Shown: positions 34,180 to 48,946, numbered from the stretch's first letter. The stretch: DNA of 64,000 nt from Pseudoprevotella muciniphila (GCF_003265305.2 NZ_CP033459.1:2294001-2358000), one strand, 5' to 3'. The notes: generated by a model not told the origin, from the letters alone. Numbers and translations: made by a program.

Positions 34180-34719
34180 ATGGCAACGGAAATGCAGTGG
34201 TATGTGCTGCGTGCAGTTAGTGGTAAGGAAGCAAAAGTGAAAGAGTACATCGATGCCGAAATTAAGAACAATCGGTTTGATGGACTCGTTTCGCAGGTGC
34301 TTATCCCTACCGAGAAGGTGGTTCAGCAGCGCGGCTCGAAAAGAGTCGTGAAGGACCGCACTCTCATGTCTGGTTATGTTTTTGTTGAAGCGAAGTTAGT
34401 TGGTGAAATTGCTCATGAACTTCGTCAGACGCCCAACGTGTTGGGATTTCTGGGAGGTATGGACAACCCCACGCCGCTTCCATTGCGTGAGGTAAACCAA
34501 CTTCTTGGTAAGATGGATGAGATGCAAGCGGAAAATCCCGAAATGGAGATCCCGTTCACTATCGGCGAGAACGTTAAGGTTATAGATGGTCCTCTCAGTG
34601 GTTTCTCAGGGGTTATTGAGAAAATCGACAGAGAAAAGAGAAAACTCATCGTGGTTGTTACCGTCTTCGGACGTAGCACCCCGCTTGAACTTGGGCCTAT
34701 GCAGGTGGAGAGAAAATAG
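34180..34719 (+). CDS. nusG: Transcription termination/antitermination protein NusG
   Basis: 179 residues. The N-terminal NGN domain (WYVLRAVSGKEAKVKEYI) binds RNA polymerase. The C-terminal KOW domain (GENVKVIDGPLSGFSGVIE) contacts Rho or ribosomal S10. No extra inserted domain. It is followed by rplK after 79 bases. Confidence 0.98.
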   Translation: MATEMQWYVLRAVSGKEAKVKEYIDAEIKNNRFDGLVSQVLIPTEKVVQQRGSKRVVKDRTLMSGYVFVEAKLVGEIAHELRQTPNVLGFLGGMDNPTPLPLREVNQLLGKMDEMQAENPEMEIPFTIGENVKVIDGPLSGFSGVIEKIDREKRKLIVVVTVFGRSTPLELGPMQVERK

Positions 34720-34798
34720 GTAATGTTACGTGCCTGAGATTCTCTCAATTTTTTGTTGCAGGTATTCTGCGGCAATGACTTAAAAATTAAAAACAAAA

Positions 34799-35236
34799 AT
34801 GGCAAAAGAAGTTGCTGGATTAATCAAATTACAGATTAAAGGTGGCGCTGCAAATCCATCTCCACCCGTAGGCCCCGCTCTCGGTGCCAAGGGTATCAAC
34901 ATCATGGATTTCTGCAAGCAGTTCAATGCCAGAACTCAGGAGAAGGCTGGTAAGGTGTTGCCAGTGGTAATCACTTACTACACCGACAAGTCCTTCACAT
35001 TCATTGTGAAGACTCCTCCTGTTGCAATTCAACTGCTTGAGGCAGCAAAGAAAAAGAGTGGCTCTGCTCAGCCGAACCGCCAGAAGATCGCTTCGGTCAC
35101 TTGGGATCAGGTTCGTGCCATCGCAGAGGAGAAGATGCCAGACTTGAACTGCTTCACCGTTGAGTCCGCCATGAAACTGGTGGCTGGTACGGCACGCAGT
35201 ATGGGTATAACAGTAACGGGCGACTTCCCCGGTTAA
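34799..35236 (+). CDS. rplK: 50S ribosomal protein L11
   Basis: 145 residues, starting [20 protein letters not shown], with the conserved [19 protein letters not shown] loop and the C-terminal RNA-binding domain ending [10 protein letters not shown]. It forms the GTPase-associated centre with 23S rRNA and the L10-L7/L12 stalk encoded just downstream. Confidence 0.99.
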   Translation: MAKEVAGLIKLQIKGGAANPSPPVGPALGAKGINIMDFCKQFNARTQEKAGKVLPVVITYYTDKSFTFIVKTPPVAIQLLEAAKKKSGSAQPNRQKIASVTWDQVRAIAEEKMPDLNCFTVESAMKLVAGTARSMGITVTGDFPG

Positions 35237-35261
35237 TCATTAAACTTCAATTTTTAGAACA

Positions 35262-35956
35262 ATGGCTAAACTGACAAAAAATCAGAAATCAGTCGCTGAC
35301 AAAGTTGAAACAGGGAAGGCTTATACATTGGCAGAGGCTGCCGAATTGGTCAAGGAGATTACTACGACCAAATTCGACGCTTCGTTCGATATCGACATCC
35401 GTCTCGGAGTTGACCCCCGCAAGGCGAATCAGATGGTTCGCGGCACGGTTTCTCTCCCTCACGGTACAGGTAAGGTAACGCGTGTGCTCTGTCTCTGTCC
35501 CCCGAAGCTGAAACTGCTGCAAAAGAAGCTGGCGCTGATTACGTAGGTCTCGATGAATATATCGAGAAGATAAAAGGTGGCTGGACCGACATCGATGTTA
35601 TCATCACGATGCCTGCCATCATGGGCAAGATTGGTGCACTCGGACGTGTACTCGGACCGCGTGGCCTCATGCCTAACCCTAAGAGTGGTACCGTTACCCC
35701 AGACGTTGCTAAGGCAATTCGCGAGGTAAAGCAGGGTAAGATAGACTTCAAGGTTGATAAGACTGGTATTGTTCATGCATCTATCGGCAAGGTGTCGTTC
35801 ACCCCTGAGCAGATGGTAGGCAATGCCAAGGAATTCATCAACACTATCCTCAAGTTGAAACCCGCTGCAGCAAAAGGTACGTATATCAAGAGTATTTATC
35901 TTTCATCAACTATGAGCAAGGGTGTCAAAGTTGATCCCAAATCAGTAGAATCATAA
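35262..35956 (+). CDS. rplA: 50S ribosomal protein L1, apparent frameshift
   Basis: The L1 coding region is split between two frames. The first runs from 35262 to a stop at 35544-35546, giving the N-terminal part through [10 protein letters not shown]. After the C-run at 35499-35503 the correct L1 sequence ([15 protein letters not shown], then [19 protein letters not shown]) continues in another frame to 35956. Adding one C to the run restores a single frame of 231 residues, normal for L1. Neighbouring ribosomal genes are intact and codon use is normal, so this is either a sequencing or assembly deletion or a very recent mutation. L1 forms the L1 stalk and can repress its own operon. Confidence 0.93.
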
Positions 35957-35969
35957 TTTTTGCACGAAA

Positions 35970-36491
35970 ATGAAGAAGGAAGATAAACAAATAATCATCA
36001 AGCAACTTGGTGAGAAACTCAACGAATACGCACACTTTTATTTGGTAGATGTAACCGGTTTGAATGCACAGCAAACGAGCGATTTACGTCGCAAGTGCTT
36101 CAAGCAGGAAATTAAGATGGTTGTAGTTAAGAATACGCTCCTTCAGAAGGCTCTTGATGCTGAAGAAGTTGACTATTCTCCTCTTTATGGTTGTCTTAAA
36201 GGTACTACTGCCGTGTTCTTCTGCAACACAGCAAATGTTCCTGCAAAACTTCTTAAAGAGGAAAGCAAGGCTACAGGCATTCCTGCCCTGAAGGCTGCAT
36301 ACGCCGAGGAAGGCATCTACGTAGGTGCAGACCAGATTGACACACTGTGCTCCATCAAGAGCAAGGCAGAAGTACTTGCAGAAGTTGTGGCATTGCTGCA
36401 ATCTCCGGCAAAGAACGTCGTCTCTGCTCTTCAAGGTGCCGGACAGACGCTCCACGGTGTGCTTAAGACATTGGGTGAACGCCCTGAATAA
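35970..36491 (+). CDS. rplJ: 50S ribosomal protein L10
   Basis: 173 residues. The N-terminal rRNA-binding domain (MKKEDKQIIIKQLGEKL, then FYLVDVTGLNAQQTSDLRR) and C-terminal helix for L7/L12 dimers are present. It starts 13 bases after rplA, with little room for the long autoregulatory leader seen before E. coli rplJ. Confidence 0.98.
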   Translation: MKKEDKQIIIKQLGEKLNEYAHFYLVDVTGLNAQQTSDLRRKCFKQEIKMVVVKNTLLQKALDAEEVDYSPLYGCLKGTTAVFFCNTANVPAKLLKEESKATGIPALKAAYAEEGIYVGADQIDTLCSIKSKAEVLAEVVALLQSPAKNVVSALQGAGQTLHGVLKTLGERPE

Positions 36492-36592
36492 TCAGCCGAA
36501 TAACGGTTGGCGGGCTTAAAAATATTTGAGTGGCGTCAGGCGTTACGGAAAACCAAACAAATTGAATTAATAACAAAAAAATATTTACAAAA

Positions 36593-36970
36593 ATGGCAGA
36601 TATTAAAGCTCTTGCTGAACAATTGGTAAATTTGACAGTAAAAGAAGTTAATGAATTGGCAACAGTCCTCAAGGAGGATTATGGTATCGAACCCGCAGCC
36701 GCTGCAGTTGCAGTAGCAGCAGCTCCCGTAGCAGGTGGTGAAGGCGCAGCAGCTGAAAAGACTGAGTTTGATGTAGTTCTTAAGAGCCCGGGTGGTGCTA
36801 AACTTCAGGTAGTAAAGGCTGTTAAGGAAGCTTGCGGTCTTGGCCTCAAGGAAGCAAAGGACCTCGTTGACGGTTGCCCAAGCAAACTCAAGGAAGGTGT
36901 AGGTAAGGAAGAAGCAGAAGCACTGAAGAAGGCTCTCGAAGAGGCTGGTGCTGAAGTGGAAATCGCTTAA
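36593..36970 (+). CDS. rplL: 50S ribosomal protein L7/L12
   Basis: 125 residues. An N-terminal dimerisation domain, an Ala/Gly-rich hinge around 38-55 and a C-terminal factor-binding domain ([20 protein letters not shown], then [15 protein letters not shown]). It forms the mobile stalk that recruits translation GTPases. It is separated from rpoB by 173 bases with an attenuator-like hairpin. Confidence 0.99.
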   Translation: MADIKALAEQLVNLTVKEVNELATVLKEDYGIEPAAAAVAVAAAPVAGGEGAAAEKTEFDVVLKSPGGAKLQVVKAVKEACGLGLKEAKDLVDGCPSKLKEGVGKEEAEALKKALEEAGAEVEIA

Positions 36971-36999
36971 CACACACATACCCCCCTTTACAGGGTGTC

Positions 37000-37037
37000 G
37001 GTTAAGAATCCTCTGGTAGGGGGTTCTTAACCTTTTT
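37000..37037 (+). terminator. Attenuator between rplL and rpoB
   Basis: GGTTAAGAATCC pairs with GGGTTCTTAACC (12 bp, one G-U) across a 9-base loop, followed by five T. Since rpoB and rpoC depend on this transcript, partial termination is likely, lowering polymerase expression relative to L7/L12. Confidence 0.75.
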
Positions 37038-37055
37038 GCGTCTAATAATTCTATG

Positions 37056-37087
37056 TTTCGGGACCTAAACGAGTACTCATCCCGAAA
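37056..37087 (+). other. Second hairpin in the rpoB leader
   Basis: TTTCGGGA pairs exactly with TCCCGAAA over a 16-base loop. There is no T run. It lies 57 bases before the rpoB ATG and may be a processing or regulatory site. Confidence 0.5.
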
Positions 37088-37143
37088 TTATGTAAAATTA
37101 AGGGTAAAAACCAGCCCTCAATCATATATTCAAAAACGAAAGA

Positions 37144-40100
37144 ATGTCTTCAAATGTAATTAACCAACGTGTCAACTTTGCATCGGTAAAGAGTCCGATG
37201 GAATATCCTGACTTTCTTGATGTTCAGTTGAAATCATTTCAGGATTTCCTGCAACTTGACACACCGTCCGAATTGCGCAAGAACGACGGATTATACAAAG
37301 TGTTTGCAGAAACGTTCCCTATTCAGGACACTCGCAACAACTTTGTGCTGGAATTCCTCGATTACTACATCGACCCGCCACGTTACAGCATCGAGGAGTG
37401 TCTTGAGCGTGGACTGTCGTACAGTGTGCCTCTAAAGGCCAAATTGAAACTCTTCTGCACCGACCCCGACCATGAGGATTTCGGCACAATGGTGCAGGAC
37501 GTGTATCTCGGTCCAATCCCCTACATGACCCCTAATGGCACATTCATCATCAATGGTGCTGAGCGTGTTGTTGTTTCTCAGTTGCACCGCTCGCCCGGTG
37601 TGTTCTTCGGCTCGAGCATACACGCCAACGGTACAAAACTCTACAGCGCCCGTATCATACCTTTCAAAGGCTCATGGATTGAGTTTGCAACAGACATAAA
37701 CAACGCGATGTACGCCTACATCGACCGTAAGAAGAAATTGCCTGTAACCACGCTGCTTCGTGCCATCGGTTATGAAAACGACAAGGACATTCTTCAAATC
37801 TTCGACCTCGCAGAAGAGGTTAAGGTAAACAAGACTCAACTCAAGAAAGTCGTAGGCAGAAAACTTGCGGCAAGAGTACTCAAGAGTTGGGTAGAGGACT
37901 TTGTTGACGAAGATACCGGCGAAGTTGTTTCTATCGAGCGTAATGAAGTGCTGTTCGATCGTGAAACTATTATCGAACAGGATATCATTCCCGAAATCAT
38001 CGAAAGTGGTGCAAGCACCATTCTCGTTCACAAAGAAGAAAATACTGCAGCCGAATTCTCCATTATCTTCAACACACTGCAGAAAGACCCGAGCAATTCT
38101 GAAAAGGAAGCCGTGCTCTACATCTATCGTCAGTTGCGTAATGCAGACCCTGCCGATGATGCCAGTGCACGTGAGGTTATCAACAATCTCTTCTTCTCAG
38201 AGAAGCGCTATGACCTCGGCGAGGTGGGACGCTACCGTATCAACAAGAAACTCAACCTCTCAACTGATATGGAAACGCGTGTGCTCACCCGCGAAGACAT
38301 CATAGAGATTATCAAGTATCTTGTACAACTTATCAACTCAAAGGCAGACGTCGATGACATCGACCACCTTTCTAATCGTCGTGTACGTACAGTAGGCGAA
38401 CAACTCTCTAATCAGTTTGCCATCGGTCTGGCCCGCATGAGTCGCACCATTCGTGAGCGCATGAACGTTCGCGACAACGAAGTATTCATGCCGACCGACC
38501 TTATCAATGCGAAGACCATCTCTTCCGTCATCAACTCTTTCTTCGGTACGAATGCGCTTTCGCAATTCATGGATCAGACGAACCCGCTTGCTGAAATTAC
38601 GCATAAGCGTCGTCTTTCTGCGCTTGGTCCTGGTGGTCTGAGTCGTGAAAGAGCCGGTTTTGAGGTTCGTGACGTACACTATACTCACTATGGCCGCCTT
38701 TGTCCAATCGAGTCGCCTGAAGGTCCTAACATTGGTCTTATTTCGTCTCTTTGCGTTTATGCAAAAATCAACAATCTCGGATTTATCGAGACACCTTATC
38801 GTCATGTTGAAAACGAGGTTGTTGACCTTAATAACGACCACATAACCTATCTCAGTGCTGAGGAGGAAGAAGGTGTTATTATCGGTCAGGGTAACGCACC
38901 ATTGCGCGATGACGGAACATTTATCCGCGACCGTGTGAAGTGTCGTCAGGATGCCGACTATCCTGTTGTTCCACCTTCAGAGGTGAAACTTATGGACGTG
39001 TCGCCTCAGCAGATTGCATCTATTGCAGCCGCGCTGATTCCCTTCCTCGAACACGACGATGCCCACCGTGCACTCATGGGTTCTAACATGATGCGCCAGG
39101 CAGTGCCTCTCATTCGTAGTGAAGCACCTATCGTAGGTACCGGTATCGAAAAGCAGGTTTGCGAGGATTCGCGTACGATGATCACTGCGGAAGGTGATGG
39201 TGTGGTGAAATATGTTGATGCTGAGAAAATTACCATTCTGTACGACAGGACAGAAGACGAAGAATTCGTCAGTTTCGACCCTGCATTGGTTGAATATAAA
39301 ATACCCAAGTTCCGTCGTACGAACCAGAATATGACCATCGACCTGCGTCCTATCTGCGAGGTAGGGCAGCGTGTAAAGGCCGGTGATATCCTTACAGAGG
39401 GCTATGCCACAGAGAATGGTGAACTTGCACTCGGCAGAAACCTCCTTGTGGCTTACATGCCTTGGAAGGGTTACAACTACGAGGACGCCATCGTGCTCAA
39501 CGAACGCATGGTTCGCGAAGATATCCTCACCAGTGTACACGTTGACGAATTCTCACTCGAGGTGCGCGAAACGAAGCGCGGTATGGAAGAACTCACGAAC
39601 GACATACCTAACGTGAGCGAAGATGCCACAAAGGATCTCGATGAGAATGGTATCATCCGCATTGGCGCCCGTGTTGAACCAGGCGACATCCTTATCGGTA
39701 AGATTACGCCTAAGGGTGAAAGTGACCCCACTCCCGAAGAAAAACTCTTGCGTGCCATCTTCGGCGACAAGGCGGGCGACGTGAAAGATGCTTCGCTCAA
39801 AGCCAATCCATCGCTCTCGGGTGTGGTCATCAACAGCCGTCTCTTCTCAAAGGCTCAGAAGTCGCGCTCGTCGAAGGCTGCTGAGAAGGCAGAACTTCAG
39901 AAATACGACGATGAATTCAACAAGACTACAGCCGACCTGAAGGCAGAAATGATCAAACGTCTGCTCAAACTGACAAAGAATCTCAAGTCGAAAGGCATCA
40001 AAGACAACCTTGGCGCCGAAGTCATGGCGAAAGATGCCAAATTCAGCAAGTCTGTTCTTGAAAATCTTGACTATGCATCGATAATGCTGAACAACTGGAC

Positions 40101-40956
40101 AGACGATGAGCATACCAACGACCTCATCCGCCGTCTCGTTATCAACTATCAGCGAAAGGTGAACATCCTCGATGCCCAACTCAAGAGAAAGAAACTGGCG
40201 CTTACTATTGGTGATGAATTGCCCAGCGGTATTATCCAGATGGCAAAGGTTTACATCGCCAAGAAACGTAAGATTGGTGTTGGCGACAAGATGGCAGGTC
40301 GTCACGGAAACAAAGGTATCGTTTCGAAAGTTGTTCGTCAGGAGGATATGCCATTCCTCGCAGACGGAACTCCGGTTGACATCGTGCTGAATCCTCTGGG
40401 TGTGCCTTCGCGTATGAACCTCGGTCAGATTTTTGAAGCCGTACTTGGTTCTGCAGGAAAGAGACTCGGTGTGAAGTTTGCAACACCTATCTTTGATGGT
40501 GCAAAACTCGAGGACCTGCTCGAATGGACTGAAAAGGCAGGGTTGCCCAGATACGGCTCTACACAACTTTATGACGGCGGCACGGGCGAACCCTTCGACC
40601 AGAAAGCAACAGTGGGTATTACCTACATGCTCAAACTGGGTCACATGGTAGAAGACAAGATGCACGCACGCTCCATCGGTCCGTACTCACTCATCACGCA
40701 GCAGCCGCTTGGCGGTAAAGCCCAGTTCGGTGGACAGCGCTTTGGTGAGATGGAAGTCTGGGCAATCGAAGCCTTTGGTGCTTCTCATGTGCTGCAGGAA
40801 ATACTTACCATCAAGTCGGATGACGTAACAGGACGTTCCAAGGCATACGAGGCAGTAGTCAAAGGCGACAAGATGCCCGAGCCCGGAATACCTGAATCGC
40901 TCAATGTACTTTTGCACGAATTGCGCGGACTTGGTCTAAGCATTAAACTCGACTAA
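37144..40956 (+). CDS. rpoB: RNA polymerase subunit beta
   Basis: 1270 residues, the usual Bacteroidetes length. It is full length and in frame. The rifampicin-binding region is readable ([34 protein letters not shown] split over two clusters, with S, Q, D and H residues at wild-type positions). The C-terminal [18 protein letters not shown] motif is near 1190. It lies in the rplKAJL-rpoBC cluster and is followed by rpoC after 79 bases. Confidence 0.99.
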   Translation: MSSNVINQRVNFASVKSPMEYPDFLDVQLKSFQDFLQLDTPSELRKNDGLYKVFAETFPIQDTRNNFVLEFLDYYIDPPRYSIEECLERGLSYSVPLKAKLKLFCTDPDHEDFGTMVQDVYLGPIPYMTPNGTFIINGAERVVVSQLHRSPGVFFGSSIHANGTKLYSARIIPFKGSWIEFATDINNAMYAYIDRKKKLPVTTLLRAIGYENDKDILQIFDLAEEVKVNKTQLKKVVGRKLAARVLKSWVEDFVDEDTGEVVSIERNEVLFDRETIIEQDIIPEIIESGASTILVHKEENTAAEFSIIFNTLQKDPSNSEKEAVLYIYRQLRNADPADDASAREVINNLFFSEKRYDLGEVGRYRINKKLNLSTDMETRVLTREDIIEIIKYLVQLINSKADVDDIDHLSNRRVRTVGEQLSNQFAIGLARMSRTIRERMNVRDNEVFMPTDLINAKTISSVINSFFGTNALSQFMDQTNPLAEITHKRRLSALGPGGLSRERAGFEVRDVHYTHYGRLCPIESPEGPNIGLISSLCVYAKINNLGFIETPYRHVENEVVDLNNDHITYLSAEEEEGVIIGQGNAPLRDDGTFIRDRVKCRQDADYPVVPPSEVKLMDVSPQQIASIAAALIPFLEHDDAHRALMGSNMMRQAVPLIRSEAPIVGTGIEKQVCEDSRTMITAEGDGVVKYVDAEKITILYDRTEDEEFVSFDPALVEYKIPKFRRTNQNMTIDLRPICEVGQRVKAGDILTEGYATENGELALGRNLLVAYMPWKGYNYEDAIVLNERMVREDILTSVHVDEFSLEVRETKRGMEELTNDIPNVSEDATKDLDENGIIRIGARVEPGDILIGKITPKGESDPTPEEKLLRAIFGDKAGDVKDASLKANPSLSGVVINSRLFSKAQKSRSSKAAEKAELQKYDDEFNKTTADLKAEMIKRLLKLTKNLKSKGIKDNLGAEVMAKDAKFSKSVLENLDYASIMLNNWTDDEHTNDLIRRLVINYQRKVNILDAQLKRKKLALTIGDELPSGIIQMAKVYIAKKRKIGVGDKMAGRHGNKGIVSKVVRQEDMPFLADGTPVDIVLNPLGVPSRMNLGQIFEAVLGSAGKRLGVKFATPIFDGAKLEDLLEWTEKAGLPRYGSTQLYDGGTGEPFDQKATVGITYMLKLGHMVEDKMHARSIGPYSLITQQPLGGKAQFGGQRFGEMEVWAIEAFGASHVLQEILTIKSDDVTGRSKAYEAVVKGDKMPEPGIPESLNVLLHELRGLGLSIKLD

Positions 40957-41035
40957 AATAACAGACTCTTTAAAGGGGTGTTGTATAAATCCTGATTTAT
41001 TAAACATCACCAAAGACATAAAACCAAAATAGAAT

Positions 41036-45292
<4,257 letters not shown>

Positions 45293-45316
45293 AACTGGAT
45301 AACACGAAACTAAATA

Positions 45317-45357
45317 AAAATACCCCGTGACGTTTGAACGCGTTACGGGGTATTTTT
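45317..45357. terminator. Bidirectional terminator between rpoC and the DUF3467 gene
   Basis: ATACCCCGT/ACGGGGTAT stem with additional inner pairs has A-rich sequence on the left and T-rich on the right, so it can serve rpoC and the convergent minus-strand gene. Confidence 0.85.
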
Positions 45358-45371
45358 CTTGTTGTCAGAAA

Positions 45372-45692
45372 TTATGCCTTGCCTTCCGGCATTCCAAATG
45401 GTGTGGCAGTGCGGCCATTTTGACCAGGAGGCTCGTTCAGGCGGATGCCGCCGAAAACTCTCTCGTATTTGTCGATGTTTTCTCTCAGCGCATTCATCAG
45501 GCGCTTGGCATGTTCAGGAGCCATGATGATGCGGGATTTTACGTTGGCCTGCGGCAAGTTAGGCAACATTCGGATGAAATCCATGACAAATTCCGCACTT
45601 GAGTGGGTAATTACAGCCAGATTGGCATATTCGCCCTGTGCTACTTCCGGCGACAACTCTATCTTCAGTTGTCCTTCTTTTTGTTTCTCCAT
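45372..45692 (-). CDS. DUF3467 family protein
   Basis: 106 residues, no signal peptide. The pattern QLKIELSPEVAQGEYANLAVITHSSAEFVMDF followed by SRIIMAPEHAKRLMNALRENI is typical of DUF3467, a small cytoplasmic family of unknown function widespread in Bacteroidetes. It often lies next to rpoC in this phylum, as here (convergent), suggesting but not proving a link to transcription. It ends at the shared terminator. Confidence 0.88.
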   Translation of the reverse strand: MEKQKEGQLKIELSPEVAQGEYANLAVITHSSAEFVMDFIRMLPNLPQANVKSRIIMAPEHAKRLMNALRENIDKYERVFGGIRLNEPPGQNGRTATPFGMPEGKA

Positions 45693-45831
45693 ATCGAATT
45701 TTATTTGTGAATTAATGTGTTATTTTACTCTGCAAAACCCGTGCCAACCCAAAATTCGCTAAATTTACATGGCGAAAAGCAGTTTTTTGGCTGATTTATG
45801 TCATTTTTGTGAAAAAATATTGCACAAAAGA

Positions 45832-45861
45832 TTTGCCATATACAATAAAGTTGTATTTTTG
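45832..45861 (+). promoter_or_regulatory. Promoter of the first OmpA-family gene
   Basis: TTTG (45832-45835), 18 bases, TATTTTTG (45854-45861), 48 bases before the ATG. Confidence 0.75.
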
Positions 45862-45909
45862 CACCGATAAAAAAGGAAACAAAACATTTTTTTATTCAAT
45901 TTAAATAAT

Positions 45910-47259
45910 ATGAGAAAATTATTTACTGTTCTCGCAGTAGCTCTTGCTATGACTGCTACTGCACAGAAGAATGCCTTCGACAGCAATGGCTTCTTCGACA
46001 ATTGGTCTGTTGGTATCAATGCTGGTGCACAGTCTGATATCCATGGTCTTCGTTCAGATCTCGGCTATAGAGGCCAGGTTAATCCTGATGTTCAAAGCTT
46101 CGAAAGCAACCCTGGTAGCTTCTGGCAAAGAGTTCGCCCAACTATGGGTCTTGAAGTAACAAAGGCATGGAGCCCTATCTATGCTACTGGTATTATGGCT
46201 AACACAGCTATCAACTCAAACCCAAGCCACACTGTATTTGATGAGTGGAACGTAGTTTTGACCAACAAGATTAACTTTTCCAACCTCTTCTGTGGCTACA
46301 ATGGTAAACCTCGTTTCTTTGAAGTAGAAGGTGTTGCAGCTATCGGTCTTGGTTCTCACATTCTCAACGATTATTCAGACTATGAGATTGATAACGGACT
46401 TGTTCCTGTTCTTAACCAATCCCCAGTTGCAGGTACTGCACAATTGGCTCAGTATGGCGACAACGACCACTACTTTATGTCTCGTCTTGGTTTGAATTTC
46501 AACTTCAACCTTGGTAACTCAAAGGCTTGGACAATTTCTCTGAAGCCTGCCATCGTTTACAACCTTGACAAGGAGACTTATCATGGCAAGAAGAACGGCG
46601 GTGGTATCTCTTACAAGTATGAAGGTGCCGGTTTCGACATCAACTATGCTAAGGCTGAACTCATGGCTGGTGTAACCTACCACTTCAAGAACCGCAATGG
46701 TGAGCACTACTTCACCAACGTTAAGGCCGGTTACAGTCAGGCTGAAATCGATGCTATGAACGCACGCATCAACGCTCTCAAGGCTCAGCTCGACGCTAAG
46801 GACGCTGACATCGCTCGTCTGAACCGCGAAATCGCTGACCTCCAGAAGAAGCTCAACGACTGCCTCAACCGCAAGCCTGAAACTAAGATCGTAGAAAAGA
46901 TCGTAGAAAAGCAAGGTCCGGACCGCAGCCGCCTGACAACTCTCGTACACTTCCCAATCAACAAGACTGTCATCCAGCCTTCTCAGGTGCCCAACGTAGA
47001 ACGCGTTGCTGCTTACCTCAAGAACCACAAGGATGCTACAGTAGTAGTAGAAGGTTGGGCTTCAATCGATGGTCCTGCTGACAATAACAAGCGTCTCTCT
47101 GAAGGTCGTGCTAAGGCCGTTAAGGATATGCTCATCAGCAAGTATGGCATCGCTGCCAACAGAATCGATGCTCGCAGCATTGGTAACGGTATCCTTACCG
47201 AGTACTCAGAACCCGAATGGAACCGCGTAAGTGAATGTACAATCGTAGTTAAGGACTAA
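45910..47259 (+). CDS. OmpA-family outer-membrane protein, paralogue 1
   Basis: 449 residues. Signal peptide 1-19 (MRKLFTVLAVALAMTATAQ). An N-terminal beta-barrel-like domain (about 30-270) is rich in aromatic strands. A short heptad coiled coil (about 280-325, ALKAQLDAKDADIARLNREI) and a tandem KIVEKIVEK linker follow. The C-terminal OmpA peptidoglycan-binding domain (about 340-449) has VVVEGWASIDG, NKRLSEGRAKAVKDML and NRIDARSIGNG. It anchors the outer membrane to the wall. Strong promoter, own terminator and biased codons suggest high expression. Confidence 0.93.
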   Translation: MRKLFTVLAVALAMTATAQKNAFDSNGFFDNWSVGINAGAQSDIHGLRSDLGYRGQVNPDVQSFESNPGSFWQRVRPTMGLEVTKAWSPIYATGIMANTAINSNPSHTVFDEWNVVLTNKINFSNLFCGYNGKPRFFEVEGVAAIGLGSHILNDYSDYEIDNGLVPVLNQSPVAGTAQLAQYGDNDHYFMSRLGLNFNFNLGNSKAWTISLKPAIVYNLDKETYHGKKNGGGISYKYEGAGFDINYAKAELMAGVTYHFKNRNGEHYFTNVKAGYSQAEIDAMNARINALKAQLDAKDADIARLNREIADLQKKLNDCLNRKPETKIVEKIVEKQGPDRSRLTTLVHFPINKTVIQPSQVPNVERVAAYLKNHKDATVVVEGWASIDGPADNNKRLSEGRAKAVKDMLISKYGIAANRIDARSIGNGILTEYSEPEWNRVSECTIVVKD

Positions 47260-47282
47260 TCAGATAATAGTTCATACATAAA

Positions 47283-47317
47283 AAAATCCGGACAGCGTAA
47301 GTTGTCCGGATTTTTGT
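47283..47317 (+). terminator. Terminator of OmpA paralogue 1
   Basis: AAATCCGGACA/TGTCCGGATTT 11-bp stem, loop GCGTAAGT, then T-rich. The stem-loop core (CCGGACAGCG.AAGTTGTCCGG) recurs after paralogue 2. Confidence 0.92.
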
Positions 47318-47439
47318 TTTTTTTGGGATTTAAACCACATAATTGGTGGATTTTTGGGTTGAAAGGCGTAAAAAATGTCAGAAAGTCAACATTTTTTAAT
47401 TTTTTTTTGCGAAAAATGATTGTATTTGTCAATTATTGC

Positions 47440-47447
47440 TAAATTTG
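47440..47447 (+). promoter_or_regulatory. -7 box of OmpA paralogue 2
   Basis: TAAATTTG, 56 bases before the ATG, with a possible ATTG about 17 bases upstream. Confidence 0.55.
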
Positions 47448-47503
47448 CAGACGAAATATAAGAAACTAACATTTACAAATAGTTCAATAACCATTATTTA
47501 ATT

Positions 47504-48820
47504 ATGAGAAAATTATTCACAGTTCTCGCAGTTGCAGCAATCGCACTTTCTGCTTCTGCACAAAGGGGTTCATTTGAAGGTAACAAGTTTACTGACAATT
47601 GGTCCGTAGGTATCATTGGTGGTGCTCAAAGCGACATTCACGGTTTACGTAGTTCTTTGGGACACAATACAGTTGATTTAAGAGATCCGGTAAGCCATCC
47701 CGGTAGTTTCTGGCAAAGAACACGTCCTGTTGTAGGTCTTGAATTGTCAAAGCAGTGGACTCCTATTTTGGCTACCAGCATTATGGGAACAGCTACAGTT
47801 AACACTACTCCCAGCCACACCGTATTTGATGAATGGGGTGTAATGGTTGCCGGTAAAATTAATCTTGTAAACCTCTTCTTAGGTTATACAGGTGCTCCTC
47901 GTTTCTTTGATGTAGAAGGTGTTGCAGGTATCGGTCTCAGTAGCATGCGTCTGAATGACGAACTCGTTCGTTATACTGATGCAAACGGCAGAGTCTATGG
48001 TAGAAAGATTACTAAGAGTGAGAACGTTTTCGAACCTGTTACTCGTCTTGGTTTGAACTTTAATTTCAACCTTGGTGAATCTAAGGCTTGGACAATTTCT
48101 TTGAGACCTGCTATCGTTTATAACCTTGGCAAGGAAACTTATTATGGATTTGGCAATGGTGTAGGTCGTGCAGGCGACTACAACTCTGCAAGTTTCGACA
48201 TCAACTATGCAAAGGCTGAACTCATGGCAGGTGTAACCTACCACTTCAAGAACAGCAACGGTCTTCACTACATGAGCAATGTTCAGGTAAGAGACTGCCA
48301 GGCAGAAATCGACGCTCTCAACGCACGTATCAACGCTCTTCGCGCTCAGCTTGAGGCTAAGGATGCTGACATCGCTCGCCTCAACCGCGAAATTGCTGAC
48401 CTCCAGAAGAAGCTCAACGACTGCCTCAACCGCAAGCCCGAAACAAAGATCGTAGAAAAGATCGTAGAAAAGAAGGGTGTTGACCGTAGCCGTCTGACAA
48501 CTCTCGTTCACTTCCCCATCAACCAGACTACTATTCAGGCTTCTCAGGTGCCCAACGTAGAACGCGTTGCTGCTTACCTTAAGAAGAACCCCGAATCAAG
48601 TGTTGTAGTTGAAGGTTGGGCTTCTATCGACGGACCTGCTGCTAACAACAAGCGTCTCTCTGAAGGTCGTGCTAAGGCTGTTAAGGATATGCTCATCAAC
48701 AAGTATGGCATTGCTGCCAACAGAATCGATGCTCGCAGCGTAGGTAACGGTATCCTTACTGAATACTCAGTTCCCGAATGGAACCGCGTAAGCGAATGCA
48801 CAATCGTTGTTAAGGACTAA
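47504..48820 (+). CDS. OmpA-family outer-membrane protein, paralogue 2
   Basis: 438 residues, same architecture as paralogue 1: signal peptide ending ASAQ, barrel with DNWSVGI.GGAQSDIHGLRS, coiled coil, KIVEKIVEK linker and C-terminal OmpA domain. The C-terminal half is almost identical in protein and DNA to paralogue 1, while the barrel is clearly diverged, especially in loops (about 50-75 and 150-170). It arose by tandem duplication, with loop diversification, gene conversion of the 3' half, or both. It has its own promoter and terminator. Confidence 0.93.
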   Translation: MRKLFTVLAVAAIALSASAQRGSFEGNKFTDNWSVGIIGGAQSDIHGLRSSLGHNTVDLRDPVSHPGSFWQRTRPVVGLELSKQWTPILATSIMGTATVNTTPSHTVFDEWGVMVAGKINLVNLFLGYTGAPRFFDVEGVAGIGLSSMRLNDELVRYTDANGRVYGRKITKSENVFEPVTRLGLNFNFNLGESKAWTISLRPAIVYNLGKETYYGFGNGVGRAGDYNSASFDINYAKAELMAGVTYHFKNSNGLHYMSNVQVRDCQAEIDALNARINALRAQLEAKDADIARLNREIADLQKKLNDCLNRKPETKIVEKIVEKKGVDRSRLTTLVHFPINQTTIQASQVPNVERVAAYLKKNPESSVVVEGWASIDGPAANNKRLSEGRAKAVKDMLINKYGIAANRIDARSVGNGILTEYSVPEWNRVSECTIVVKD

Positions 48821-48843
48821 TCTTTTAACAACAAGTTACATAG

Positions 48844-48872
48844 CCGGACAGCGCAAGTTGTCCGGTTTTTTT
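48844..48872 (+). terminator. Terminator of OmpA paralogue 2
   Basis: CCGGACA/TGTCCGG stem with loop GCGCAAGT, then eight T. It is the duplicated relative of the terminator at 47.3 kb. Confidence 0.9.
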
Positions 48873-48938
48873 GTTGCTTTGCAAATGCTAAAAAATATTA
48901 AATTTTTGCTTTGATTGTTGTATAATTCAAATTTTGTG

Positions 48939-48946
48939 TAAGTTTG
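48939..48946 (+). promoter_or_regulatory. -7 box of the LEA-like lipoprotein gene
   Basis: TAAGTTTG, 51 bases before the ATG, with GTTG about 18 bases upstream. Confidence 0.55.

Noticed and set aside
35499-35503. Programmed ribosomal frameshift in rplA
   Set aside because: The required -1 shift would move CCC CCG onto TCC CCC, a poor match, and L1 is not known to need recoding. A missing base is simpler.
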